Shown here in pieces: positions 33,225-45,145 of a stretch of 64,000 nt of DNA. Location of the stretch: NCBI GenBank assembly GCA_910589415.1, contig OU342638.1:35003579-35067578 (forward strand), written 5' to 3'. How positions within the stretch are numbered: the first letter of the stretch is position 1; each line of letters begins with the position of its first letter. Source of the stretch: Malachius bipustulatus. Taxonomy: Eukaryota > Arthropoda > Insecta > Coleoptera > Melyridae. The notes beneath the pieces were generated by a model. It saw only the letters and a list, made by a program, of their open reading frames with translations, ran no database searches and was not told the origin of the DNA. Made by a program: the position numbers and the translations under genes.

Positions 33225-33690
33225 TATGTCATGAAATAACAGCATGAAAACGATTGTCCGGTTTTTAATCACAAATATTCAAGCTAAAGTCACTTATGTC
33301 ATATGACACCATTTAAGTGTCTTTTGACAAGTGACTGTCGATTGTTTGCGTGACAGATGTTCAAGCTGAAGTATAAAAGCAAATATTCACCTGGATATCA
33401 AAATCTAGTCAAATCATAGAAAACACTTGAGGGATTGGGGCTGGCTGTAAGCACAAGGTCCAAGCCATAGAAAATAGAAGAAGAAAAGTAAATTATGTCA
33501 TAAAATAACAGGATGAAAATGATGCTCAGTTGTTTGAATGACATATCCAATCTGAAGTCGCCTGTTATTGTGACAAATAGATGTATTATAAAAAGTTGAG
33601 AGCGAGCCATGTATTCCGTCATAAAATAACAGCACGACAATTTGTTTATTCAATCTGAAGTCGCTCTGTCATGAAATGACACCGAAACCA
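33225..33690. repeat. Degenerate tandem repeats downstream of DCAF7
   Basis: A unit of about 75-130 bp recurs four or more times. Landmarks are GTCATGAAATAACAGCATG or GTCATAAAATAACAG, followed by TTCAAGCTGAAGT or CAATCTGAAGTCGC. Copies are diverged and of unequal length. A LINE tail fragment interrupts the array at 33439-33488. Confidence 0.65.
33439..33488 (+). mobile_element. 5'-truncated tail fragment of the same LINE family
   Basis: GGCTGGCTGTAAGCACAAGG, then CCAAGCCATAGAAAATAGAAGAAGAA, matches the 3' end of the LINE at 31031-31089 (AGCTGGCTATATGCACAAGG, then CCAAGCCATTAAAGAAGAAG). Only about 50 bp of the 3' end is present, as expected of a dead-on-arrival LINE copy. Confidence 0.7.
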
Positions 33691-34633
33691 TTAAAAAAAA
33701 TAATTCTGGAGACCCTTCAAACTAAAATTATAAAAATAAACAACTGATCATCAACATTATAATGATACTGTCACAGAAAAACTCATCGACTTCCCGCTGA
33801 TCCTGTTTCTTTTCTAGCTTAGAACTTCCTACTTGTGTTCTTTATTCAGTGTTGTTATTTCGTTGATAATAAAATAGGTTAGTGTTGGTAATATTTGGTG
33901 TGTAGTGTAAGATGTATTATAAAATAAGAAAAAATATGCCAATCCAGACTGTAATAATTTAATTGTCATTAACAGCTTGGTCTCATAAAACTCTTTTAAA
34001 CAGCGCAGTTGACAGCATTGACATTTATCTTTGTATTTTTAGTTACTATGGATTTAATACTGTGTTGTTAGAAGTTTTATAAGACCGGGTTATTTTGATG
34101 GACGATTAAGGGCTGTTCATTGAAACAATTTGATCAATCGTTAAGAAACCTAACTGATGATTACATCTAGTTATTCAAAATACTTATATCAGAATAGTTT
34201 GACAGATGACAAGTTTTGAGAATGACTAGACTCGATCAGTCTTTATAAACTTCAATTCAAAGGTCTGCCTAAAAATTTAAAACAGATCGTCCTATTATTT
34301 ATTGTGTAAACTTACACTGTGTTCAATAATTCTTTTTTGCAAGTATATTATTATAAGGTGTACATTACTATAATAATTAGATATTATTATTATTATTATT
34401 TGTCCTTTATAAGGATCATTATATCATTTATTATTATTGCTATTATTCATTGTCATGTATAATTATCATTAAAATATTTTACGAGACATAATATTTTCAT
34501 AACCACCCTCTCCCCCAACAACTCTCCAGCAAGCAATAGCAGGAAAATTGAAACTAAAATAAAACGGGGAAAATAAAATAAAACACTCGATTATTTTCTT
34601 ACAAATATATTGAACATTGTCGTAACATTAAGA
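33691..34633. other. Intergenic between DCAF7 and RpL11
   Basis: AT-rich, with a (TAT)n tract near 34388. No gene seen. The 3' end of the RpL11 transcript lies close to 34600. Confidence 0.5.
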
Positions 34634-35699
<1,066 letters not shown>

Positions 35700-35736
35700 T
35701 TTAGTGAATTGGGTACCGCTGGATGTAGCTGTGACA

Positions 35737-35753
35737 CAAAAGAAAAAGAAGAT
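35737..35753 (-). promoter_or_regulatory. RpL11 TOP/TCT-like pyrimidine tract
   Basis: On the minus strand ATCTTCTTTTTCTTTTG lies about 40 bp upstream of the ATG, the expected kind of start site for a ribosomal protein mRNA. The exact start is inferred. Confidence 0.4.
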
Positions 35754-35771
35754 CCGTTTCGCGTACTTCAA

Positions 35772-36789
35772 ATAATAATAATGGACAGATCATTATTCAT
35801 ATTCATATGTCACTAATTAGTACTGAACGCTTAGCGCACTCTGGCGGATGCGAGAAGTAATATTAAATACATCAGCATCAGAGTAACAAAAACTTTCTTT
35901 CCTCTAACCTCTAATAGCCAAAATCGGAAGATTTCAACTTAGAAAAACGGTAGGGTGGTAGGGATCAGAAAAATTTGTAGAGTCCGGCCGAAAATAGGTA
36001 ACCAATCATCCTCTTTACCTCGCCTCTATATTGCGCATGCGTGAACGTAAAGAATTCAAACCAGCTGGCTGTGAATTACCCTTCTTTAAGAATGAATGAA
36101 GAAAATCCAATTAGTAGAGAATTAGGATATATTTATTAGTCTGAAGGTTAATTTAAATAAATGAAATGTGGGGTAATTTCTACATACACAAGCTTTACGC
36201 AAATGATATTTACTCTACAAGAAGTAACGATTAACGAAACAATAATTAGTGAGTGTGCTTACTTTATGCATTTTTAATTTTTTCTTCTGTACTAAAAAGA
36301 CCTTCTGCGCTTGTTTCGTTGTTTGAAGAGTTTAATTAATTTGACTTGATCGAGTAGGTACTTGACTGTCTGACGGCAAAAATGGTTTGCTGTGCGATAA
36401 GCAGTTAGGGTGTGAGAATCACCCAAGAAAAACGAATGGCAAAAAAATATCTTTTTTATTAGCTTGCTAGCATCGGCAATTATATTGTATATGATATTAC
36501 AAAAAATCATATCATATAAGTAAGTATATATGAATCATATAAAAAGTAAGCACTTTTGATTACAACTCACAAATATTGGCTTCCACCTTCAAATATTTTC
36601 AAATCTTCCGTTAGCGCTCTAATCAGAATCACCATACTGACGTCATGCGCAGCGCGGACGAGTTTTCAGTCTCAGCTGACATACCTTGTGTATCGTTGTC
36701 TTGTCATGCCTGCTGCATGCATGCAAGTCCAGAGCAGAGAGGTTCTGTGATGTAAATTATTGTACCAACCAATATGTTATTAACATATG
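35772..36789. other. Intergenic, no gene seen
   Basis: Upstream flank of RpL11 and AT-rich DNA. Short frames such as 36292-36510 (minus) and 36556-36750 (plus) have no recognisable features. Confidence 0.5.
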
Positions 36790-38191
36790 GGCCGTTTTTT
36801 ACTGATGCAGCTAGTTCAACCACTGCTGGTTCGAAGCGTATTAAAAAAAAAAATGACAACACTTGTTTGATATGCAGGAAATAAATCTTTTCAAACCGCT
36901 GTCATCAGTCATGTCATATCTATCAGTTTTCAAATTCACCAAACCCAAGTTCATAACCCAACAATAAAATTAAATGTCAAAGACTCAGGAGGTTGAAATA
37001 TATGCCACATGCCCCTTTCAATTTTAATTTAAGAAACATGTTCCAGATTCAAAGCCACAGTTACAACACAACACCGTTGATTAGTTCGTTCCCACAGCAT
37101 TTCGCATTCATATTATAGAACATTTTACATTGGCATGATTTGTTGTTGTTAGAATAAGTCTTCATCTGCATTGTTCTTAAAATATTTAAAATAAAGGGGA
37201 TAATATACCGTTATCCCGCAGAATAATTTGAGTTATAATAATTACTATTAATAGATAGATAGACAGTAATTAAAAAGCCTACCTTAGTCAAGCCTGACCG
37301 GACTTATCATTTTTATGTCCCCTACGGAATGATTGTACATCGTAATTCGTAAACAAAAATAACTTTAATATCTTTGGGTTAGCTCTCCATGCTGAGCTGT
37401 CAAACTTCCCCTTCAAAACGCCTCAAAACGCCACTAACCGGTCTCGAAGATTGGTTCAAACCACAATCAAACTGCTTTAAGCGGTTTAGTTCGTGACGTC
37501 ACTAGCTGCTTTCTTTCGACCGTAAATTCGTGATCCGAACGCGTTATAACGCGTTTGGATTCAAACAGGCGTGTTCTTTCGTAAACGGATTCATCCCCAC
37601 TCTTTACCAGATTTGGATCGTGATCCGTAATCCCCTCACCCCTCCGAATCGTAGAATTTTTAGGATCGGAACGGATTGATCCGGATCCGAAAAACGTAAC
37701 CTAAGATTCCTAAGAATATGTTTACGTTTTCATACTTTTATGTTTGTTTATTCTCATTTTGTTCATGTACATTTTCGAAAGTAATGGAATAGTCTTACAT
37801 TTAGAATATTATGATGGGTTATTTATTGGGTATACGGCTACCACATCAATTTCGTGCCATTTTTAAATATTATAAATAAAAAAATTAAAAATTATTATTA
37901 TTATTGTTAATTATTATTTCGTTTTAATAATTCGACTTTATCAATTTTTTCCATTAATCTTACAATAATAATAATTCGAATCAACTTTACACTTCCCTTT
38001 GCTGTTCTTTCGTCGCGATAAGAAACGGTCCTATTGAATCCGCGATTCAGTGATCCGGATTCAACTTTCAGGATCCATGATTCAAAGTGGCTGAGCGAAA
38101 GAAAGCAGCTATTGATTTAACAAACACAAGAATGCAACGTTTGAATCCAGAACGCAGCTGGTTAAACACGCTGCATCAGTAAAAAACAACC
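36790..38191. mobile_element. DNA transposon with terminal inverted repeats, about 1.4 kb, non-coding
   Basis: The left end GGCCGTTTTTTACTGATGCA and the reverse complement of the right end GGTTGTTTTTTACTGATGCA match over 22 bp with two differences. ATG flanks both sides (36787-36789 and 38192-38194), a possible 3-bp target duplication, compatible with a PIF/Harbinger-type element. No transposase frame. A second inverted-repeat element (37503-38111) is nested in it. Confidence 0.75.
37503..38111. mobile_element. Nested inverted-repeat element, about 609 bp
   Basis: TAGCTGCTTTCTTTCG at 37503-37518 is repeated exactly inverted at 38096-38111. The interior is rich in GGATCC/GATCCG palindromes. 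Bases 37598-37811 recur at 39054-39313, so it belongs to a multi-copy family. Confidence 0.7.
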
Positions 38192-38195
38192 ATGA

Positions 38196-39084
38196 ACTTA
38201 TGATTATGACTTATGTATGACAAATGATTGATGGGTATGTAGTCATCATACTAAGTACTTAACTCATACGTCATACCTATAAAATAATAAGTTATATTAC
38301 GTTCATAACATAATCATAATTACTGGTACAATTTACATCACAGATCCTGTAATTGTGTCTTTAAATTGAAATTGTTTTATTATTACTATCAAATTCTCAA
38401 ATTGACCTTAAATATGGTTAATAATAAAAAATAAACTTATTGTGACTAAATGCGGGGTCAAACATTAGCCTCATTTAGTTGACACAGGTATAAAAAAAGA
38501 AGATTTGACATAGCAATTTGAGGTTAGATACGTGGCTGGCTGCTGGCTGCAAAACTCTGAGAAGCAACTCGAAACATATTTGATAATTTCCAATATTTTC
38601 CAGTTAATAATTTCATCACCATGCTAACACAAATAAACCTGATACTGGGATTACTATTTTGTGCAATAACGCAATGTCTCTCTAATTCCATAACCGTAGA
38701 TGCACACGCAGAAGAATGTTTCTCCCATAAAGTCGAAACGGGCACAAAAATGGGTAAGTCTCATCTCACCTATTTCCCAGATTTACTCCCAGATTAATTC
38801 TGCCCTCTTTTGAAGGACTGACTTTCGATGTATGCGAGGGAGGTTTCCTCGACATTGATGTACGTATATTCGGTCCTGACGGTAAGAATATATACGAAGC
38901 GGAACGCGAAACGGCAGGAAATTACACCTTCTCAGCGCACGCCCCCGGCGTTTACACGTACTGCTTCTCCAATAAAATGTATACGTTCACACCAAAAGTT
39001 GTCATGTTTGACATGGCGATCGGCGAAGCCCCCAGTAAACAGGAGGAAGCGAACTCTTTACCAGATTTGGATCGCGATCCGTAA
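38196..39084 (+). pseudogene. Truncated TMED2 duplicate
   Basis: A copy of the TMED2 5' region, exon 1 (38621-38753), intron 1 and most of exon 2 (38816-39053). It then runs abruptly into an interspersed repeat and reaches a stop at 39082-39084. Predicted protein: signal peptide and most of the GOLD domain only, without coiled coil, membrane span or sorting tail. Splice sites are intact. Substitutions hit normally conserved positions (LSNSITV for LSYSITV, CFSHKV for CFFDKV, VCEGG for ISEGG, YTFTPK for STMTPK), which suggests relaxed selection. About 430 bp of upstream sequence is duplicated too, so this is a DNA-level duplication, not a processed copy. Confidence 0.88.
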
Positions 39085-39313
39085 TCCCCTCACCCCTGCG
39101 AATCATAGAATTTTCAGGATCGGAAGGGATTGATCCGGATCTGAAAAACGTAACCTAAGATTCCTAAGAATATGTTTACGTTTTCATACTTTTATGTTTG
39201 TTTATTGTTATTTTGTTATTATTTACGTGCGATTTCTATATAGTTTGATAAAAATATGTTTTATTTCGAAAGTAATATGGAATAGTCTTCCATATTTATT
39301 AGAATATTATATA
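39054..39313. repeat. Second copy of the 37.6-kb repeat family
   Basis: CTCTTTACCAGATTTGGATC at about 39055, then ATCCGTAATCCCCTCACCCC and CGTAACCTAAGATTCCTAAG, match 37598-37811 closely. Its left edge is the breakpoint of the TMED2 duplicate, and its right edge adjoins the 39316 element. Confidence 0.8.
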
Positions 39314-39315
39314 TG

Positions 39316-41442
39316 CAGTGTTGGGAAAAATCATTTCTAAAAAGACCTAGATCAGATCAAAGATCATTTAAAAATTAGAGATCTAGATCAGATCATCAAA
39401 TAAAAGATCTGAGTTTTAGATCAAATAGATTAAAAAAAAATTCAATAAGTTAAAATCTTTTATTTGTTTTGTCAGTTATTTTTTACGAACGCGTAATAAG
39501 GTTCGGAATTATTTTTCTTTGTTCACTGTGCACCAACCATTGCACCACATACACATGCGCACATGCCCTTATACTCACAGACTATCATATACATAATACA
39601 TATACTGTGCCTTGCCTTTGGCATGGCCAAATAAATAAAGTAAAGCAAAAAGCAAGTAATCATGAAAAATAAGCATCGAAATTCGAAATCATTACAATCG
39701 TAAGCAGTTACATGAGATAAAAAATGAAGTTGACACAGAATTGTAGATTTTGGTATATGGCCTTCACATTATTTGTATATTTAGCCAGCTTTATTTCATT
39801 AAACTTGCATTTTTATTGAAAAATCTTTATCAATAAAAAAGATCCTAGATCGAAAAAAACGGTGATTGTTAAGAACAGGGACCACTCGCACTCCTACATA
39901 CTATATATACCACGCGATAGGTCTACTCCCTAGGAACTTCGTGGTGTATAACCTATCTTATCCGCCGGTAATGTATGGGAGTTATAGGTTATAGGGTCTA
40001 TAAGAAAACTTTATAGGGTCTATAAGAAAACTTGTGAAAATTATATCTAATACGGATCTGGCAGTAGGTAGGTAATACATGAGTAGCAGCTGTAGTAACT
40101 AACGTCACTGACATCGCCGGCGAGGATGCAGGATGCATCAAGGCCATCGACTTGGACGAGCGAGCCAAACAAACAAATATGAATCGAGAACGAATGAAAC
40201 ATTCAACTTGAATAGTGTAAGCGCTAAAAATAGGTCAACCGGATGGCCTGGCTCATTGAACGACGTGAACGCTCGTAGGCAGGCAGGGACTTCCCCGCGG
40301 TACCAGCCGGCGGAGGTGGGGAATCGCTTGCTGCGGAGGACTGGCATTCAATTCTGATCTAGCTCACGCCGGAGGACGGATCATTCTATATTCATATTAT
40401 TTACGATTGTTCACTTTTCCTTTCATATACGGTCTACATTAAAATACGTTCACATTTCCATTTGTGCCTTTTCGTGCCTTTTAATTAGAGACTCGCAATC
40501 GTATCAGAAAGAGTTAGTTTAAAGTTGGAGGTCGAAGCGATCGTATCTACCTATCAAAACGAAAAAAATGCAGTGCGATTATAATAGGTACGCGTGTACG
40601 GGGTGTGAGATAAGTAATGGAGCGGGGTATATGTTTTGTTTGCGGACGAGAGGGACAGTTGGCAATATCTTGTTCGGCATGGCGTTCTGCAATGTCATAT
40701 ATCAGGTGTCCATATCCGGGAATCCGCGTCCATAGAATGTTTTTCCTTGCCCTAACAAATTGTCAACTGCATGGTGTAACCGGAATATTATTATGGAACT
40801 ACATCAGGTGAGTGTATAATTAATTTTCGAGTACTTAAAGCGTAAATCGTTCTTGTAATGCACTGGTATTCTGTTGCTTGGGAAAGGACAAAACAATGGG
40901 AGGGAAAATGAGGTAGGATAGAAGGGGGGGGGGGACAAGGGGAAATAGGCTACCACCAAAAGATGTAATATTGTGCAATATTATGCGCAACGGTACGCTT
41001 TGAAATTTAAACGGTGACAGGGACGGAGCGAGGAAGCAATCGGTAAGCGGTGATGCCTCTCTGCTCGGATTACCTTAACGAAAGCGTCTCTCTGTTTGAG
41101 AAAAAGTGACCTTATTAGTTTTAAAGTGACCTTAACAGAAGTGTTCAAAACTAGCGAAAATAGAATCTAGTGCGTATATTTTACCCACCCAGCACCCCTA
41201 TTATTCGCTCCACGGTCCCGTATGTTTGTTGGGATAACACCGGGAAAAAACACCTTCAAAATGTGAAACTACATAAAAATCGCAACAGAATAGTGTAAAA
41301 ATCGCAAGTCAATGCGAGTGGCCGCTCTCCTTAATATTTACCAAAAAAAAACTGATCTAGATCAGATCATAGATCTTCATATCAAAAGAATCTAGATCAG
41401 ATCATAGATCTCAATATATGAGCTAGATCGGTCACAACACTG
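39316..41442. mobile_element. Possible hAT-like element, about 2.1 kb, non-coding
   Basis: Left end CAGTGTTGGGAAAAAT, right end (reverse complement) CAGTGTTGTGACCGAT. Both ends are followed inward by clusters of AGATCAGATC motifs. The flanks ATTATATA (left, before TG) and ATTATAAA (right) may be a decayed 8-bp target duplication. The interior includes a doubled TATAGGGTCTATAAGAAAAC at about 39988-40031, a GC-richer patch at 40120-40360, and a 14-G-rich tract near 40926. The frames at 40133-40357 and 40617-40811 have no recognisable domain. The element separates the TMED2 duplicate from TMED2. Confidence 0.45.
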
Positions 41443-41899
41443 ATTATAAACTTATGAATTATGACTTATTAATATTATGAGCTATTATGTATGAGATGAG
41501 AGATGGGTATGTGATTTCTCGTAACTCATACGCATACGTCATACCTATAAAATAATTTTATCTCATAACATAATGATAATTACTGGTACAATTTAGATCA
41601 CAGAACCTGGAATTATGTCTTTAAATTGAAATTGTTTTATTATTATTCTCAAATTCTCAAGTGAACCTAAAGATCTATTCTGAGCCTAAATATAGGTAAA
41701 AATAAAAAACAAAAACTTGTTATGACTAAATGCAAGACATACATTAGCCTCATCTAGCTGACAGTGCTGACACAGATATAAAAAAAGAAGATTTGACATA
41801 ACAATTTGAGGTTAGATACGTGGCTGGCTGCAAAACTGAAAAGCAACTCGAAACATATTTGATAATTTCCAATATTTTCCAGTTAATAATTTCATCACC

Positions 41900-42648
41900 A
41901 TGCTAACACAAATAAACCTGATACTGGGATTACTATTTTGTGCAATAACGCAATGTCTCTCGTATTCCATAACCGTAGATGCACACGCAGAAGAATGTTT
42001 CTTTGATAAAGTCGAAACGGGCACAAAAATGGGTAAGTCTCATCTCACCTATTTCCCAGATTCACTCTCCCAGCCCAGACTTAATCTCCCAGATTAACTC
42101 TGCCCTCCTTTTAAAGGACTGACTTTCGAGATATCCGAGGGAGGTTTCCTCGACATCGATGTACGTATATTCGGCCCGGACGGTAAGAAGATATACGAAG
42201 GGGAACGCGAAACGTCAGGCAAATACACCTTCTCAGCGCACGCCCCCGGCGTTTACACGTACTGCTTCTCCAATAAAATGTCCACGATGACACCGAAAGT
42301 TGTCATGTTCGACATGGCGATCGGCGAAGCCCCCAGTAAACAGGAGGAAGCGAAAGGGGAGACCCACGATAAACTCGAAGATATGATCAAGGATTTAAGC
42401 AGTAAGTTGTGTCTAGGTTTATGCGTAGTATTCGTTTTGTAATATCAACCGTTTTAGAATCTCTGACAGGTGTCAAACAGGAGCAGGAGTACATGCAGGT
42501 GAGGGATCGTATCCACAGGAGCATCAACGAAAGTACAAATTCTCGCGTCGTGATGTGGTCGTTTTTCGAAGCCCTGATATTGATAGCGATGACCGTCGGG
42601 CAAGTGTACTACCTGAAGAGGTTCTTCGAAGTGAGACGGGTCGTGTAA
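41900..42648 (+). CDS. TMED2: TMED2 (p24-beta, CHOp24) cargo receptor of COPI/COPII vesicles
   Basis: Type I membrane protein of the p24 family, cycling between ER and Golgi. Three exons, 41900-42032, 42117-42401 and 42458-42648, give 202 aa. Signal peptide at residues 1-21 ([17 protein letters not shown]). GOLD domain begins [20 protein letters not shown], the hallmark of TMED2, and continues with [35 protein letters not shown] and [17 protein letters not shown] coiled coil follows ([20 protein letters not shown]), then a membrane span ([20 protein letters not shown]) and the cytosolic tail [11 protein letters not shown] with the FF motif. A partial copy lies 3.3 kb upstream. Confidence 0.97.
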
Positions 42649-42826
42649 CATGTAAATATTACTTAAATTATCCCTTAGACTGTTTTTTTTTTTTACTTTA
42701 ATTTTAAATTATTTTAATTTTTGTTGTACCTTGTTCCGGAGCCGAGTTGATTTGAATTGCATAGTAAATTTTATACATTAATAATAATGATAATAATAGT
42801 CTTCTTCCTCGTTTGGTGTGTTTCTA

Positions 42827-42836
42827 AATAAATAAA
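42827..42836 (+). terminator. TMED2 poly(A) signals
   Basis: Two overlapping AATAAA hexamers about 180 bp after the stop codon. Confidence 0.55.
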
Positions 42837-42839
42837 AGA

Positions 42840-43552
42840 TTTTTCTATTTTTTCGATTTATTTTTTTAAAGCGACATTTATAAAATGCTTTCTTTTCTTG
42901 TAACTTGGCACTGAGATGATATAATAATTAATAAAACTGGTAACGAACGAACGAGGTAGACTCATTAAGTAAAGTAAGAAGATGAATAAATTTAACACTT
43001 AATTTAATATTAATAAACACGAATAAAATCTATAATAAAAAGAATTGTTGAGGAAACTGCAATTAATTAACAATAAGGCTTCCCTCTTGCAAACAAATCA
43101 TTAGAATATTTGGCTTGTGTTCAAAAAAGGCAATGCTTATTCGTTCATTGGCCAATTAGATGTTCAGGAAGTTATCAATTCATCAGCCAATCAGGTAAGT
43201 CTTGATTTGTTTGCAAATATGGGCATGAATGTTACTTCTAAAATGTTAAAAGTACAAAAAGTTCAGTTGTTCATAGAAGACACTTGGGTTTTTCTCTTTC
43301 TGTTTAGAATGATGGTTTAGGTAAATTTTTGCCAAAGTAGGATCGGATGTAAAGTATTATTCTTTTAGGTTGTTTTTGTTGAAATCAAGCAGTGAACAAC
43401 TACCATTAATGGTGTAATGGTATAAAATTCAGAAAAATGTTTTAAAAATCTATATAAAGATGGATCTGCGTTCGTGACATTATGGTTTATGAACATTGGT
43501 TCTTCTTGTATGTGTCAATTCTGGTCTTATCAGAATCTAGAATGTAGTTATA
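42840..43552. other. Intergenic, no gene seen
   Basis: AT-rich. The frame at 43117-43320 has no recognisable feature. Confidence 0.5.
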
Positions 43553-44759
43553 CAGGGTGTCCCGTAAGTAATGGTCCGTGGTGAAATGGGAAATTCTTGG
43601 TTTAAAAATATTACGATCTGACACTACTTGCTCTAACAAAATCTTGATAATAAAAAAGATACAGGGTGGCAAAGTTGAGATTTAAAAATTTTCTTTTCAA
43701 AATATCTCGAAAAATTGTACAGGTACGAACGTGAAAACTTGTTGATAGATGTTTTACGGTATGAGGAATCATAATTTGATATCCGTGTCGATGTATTTTA
43801 TAGAGGGCGCCACTTACGTCATGTTGACGACGTAAATGAACACATAACTTTCTTAGCCTTCAGGCTATCGCGCATTTTATAGTGAAATATTAAAACTACA
43901 TCATTCTTGAGAAAAAAAGATATATTGATTGTCAGTCTCAAAAGTTAGTGGTTTTCGAGATAATCACGTTTTAATAATCTCCTGCATTATTTCAATTTTT
44001 TTTTTATTATCAGAAATCTTAATGCAGTAGGTTGAGATAATAACCAACATTTTGGCAATTAAACATTTTTCACTTTGACATATTAAAAAAGCAAACAAAT
44101 GAACCATATTCACCTAAATTCCTATGCAGATTCTGAAATAGTCGATTATCAGGTTTCAGTCTGTTTGGATATCGTGGCAGGTATTCTCGTTTCGCAGCTT
44201 GTCCATTGAAGTTTTGTTTGCAATAAATAGGAATCATATCTCTCTTATCTGAATTTGAAAAATTATTATGTCTCAGCATTTTTTAATTTTCTAACTACTA
44301 GCAAAACATTCTAAACAGTACCTAGTAGAGAAAATTATTAACTGTCAATTATCTCGAAAACCACTAACTTTTGAGACTGACAATCAGTATATCTTTTTTT
44401 CTCAAGAATGATGTAGTTTTAATATTTCACTATAAAATGCGCGATAGCCTGAAGGCTAAAAAAGTTATGTGTTCATTTACGTCGTCAACATGACGTAAGT
44501 GGCGCCCTCTATAAAATACATCGACACGGATATCAAATTATGATTCCTCATACCGTAAAACATCTATCAACAAGTTTTCACGTTCGTACCTGTACAATTT
44601 TTCGAGATATTTTGAAAAGAAAATGTTTAAATCTCAACTTTGCCACCCTGTATCTTTTTTATTATCAAGATTTTGTTAGAGCAAGTAGTGTCAGATCGTA
44701 ATATTTTTAAGCCAAGAATCTCCCATTTCACCACGGACCATTACTTACGGGACACCCTG
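43553..44759. mobile_element. Foldback element with inverted arms of about 0.4 kb, TA target site
   Basis: It starts CAGGGTGTCCCGTAAGTAAT and ends with its inverted copy. The arms (about 43553-43968 and 44347-44759) match almost throughout, including GGTCCGTGGTGAAATGGG, GAGGGCGCCACTTACGTCAT and AGTGGTTTTCGAGATAAT. About 380 bp of unrelated DNA lies between the arms. TA flanks both ends (43551-43552 and 44760-44761), pointing to the Tc1/mariner superfamily. No transposase. Confidence 0.9.
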
Positions 44760-44775
44760 TATAGGACATTCTATA

Positions 44776-45143
44776 CAGGTGTGTCATAACATAAATATAC
44801 CGACAAACTTTTAGGGGTAGTAGGGAGGGGGCGATAAACATTTGTCCAAAAACGCTTTTCCCCTGCCTGGGGAAACTTCAAATATCTTTAAAACGGTGCT
44901 GGTGTCACGTATGAAAAAACTAAGGGATACTTTTTTATTGTATAATGTAGAGGCTATTGAATAACGTTTGTATATTGCAATAAAGATAGAGAGGGAAAAG
45001 GGGCACAAACTCTTAATATCTACGCCACTGGAAGAGATCTACAAAAGAGGCATTTTTGAACAATGTTTATTGAGAAAAAATTTTTTGTTTTGACGCCCCC
45101 TACTACCCCTAAAAGTTTGTCGGTATATTCATGACACACCATG
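44776..45143. mobile_element. MITE, 368 bp, TA target site
   Basis: The ends CAGGTGTGTCATAACATAAA and CATGGTGTGTCATGAATATA (reverse strand) lead into a shared CCGACAAACTTTTAGGGGTA and a CCCCTACTACCCC-type tract. TA on both sides (44774-44775 and 45144-45145). It lies 16 bp from the foldback element. No coding sequence. Confidence 0.85.
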
Positions 45144-45145
45144 TA

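Noticed and set aside
40120..40380. GC-rich patch ending GGACGGATCATTC as an rRNA fragment
   Set aside because: The similarity to the 18S 3' end is limited to about ten bases and the rest does not match rRNA that I can recall.
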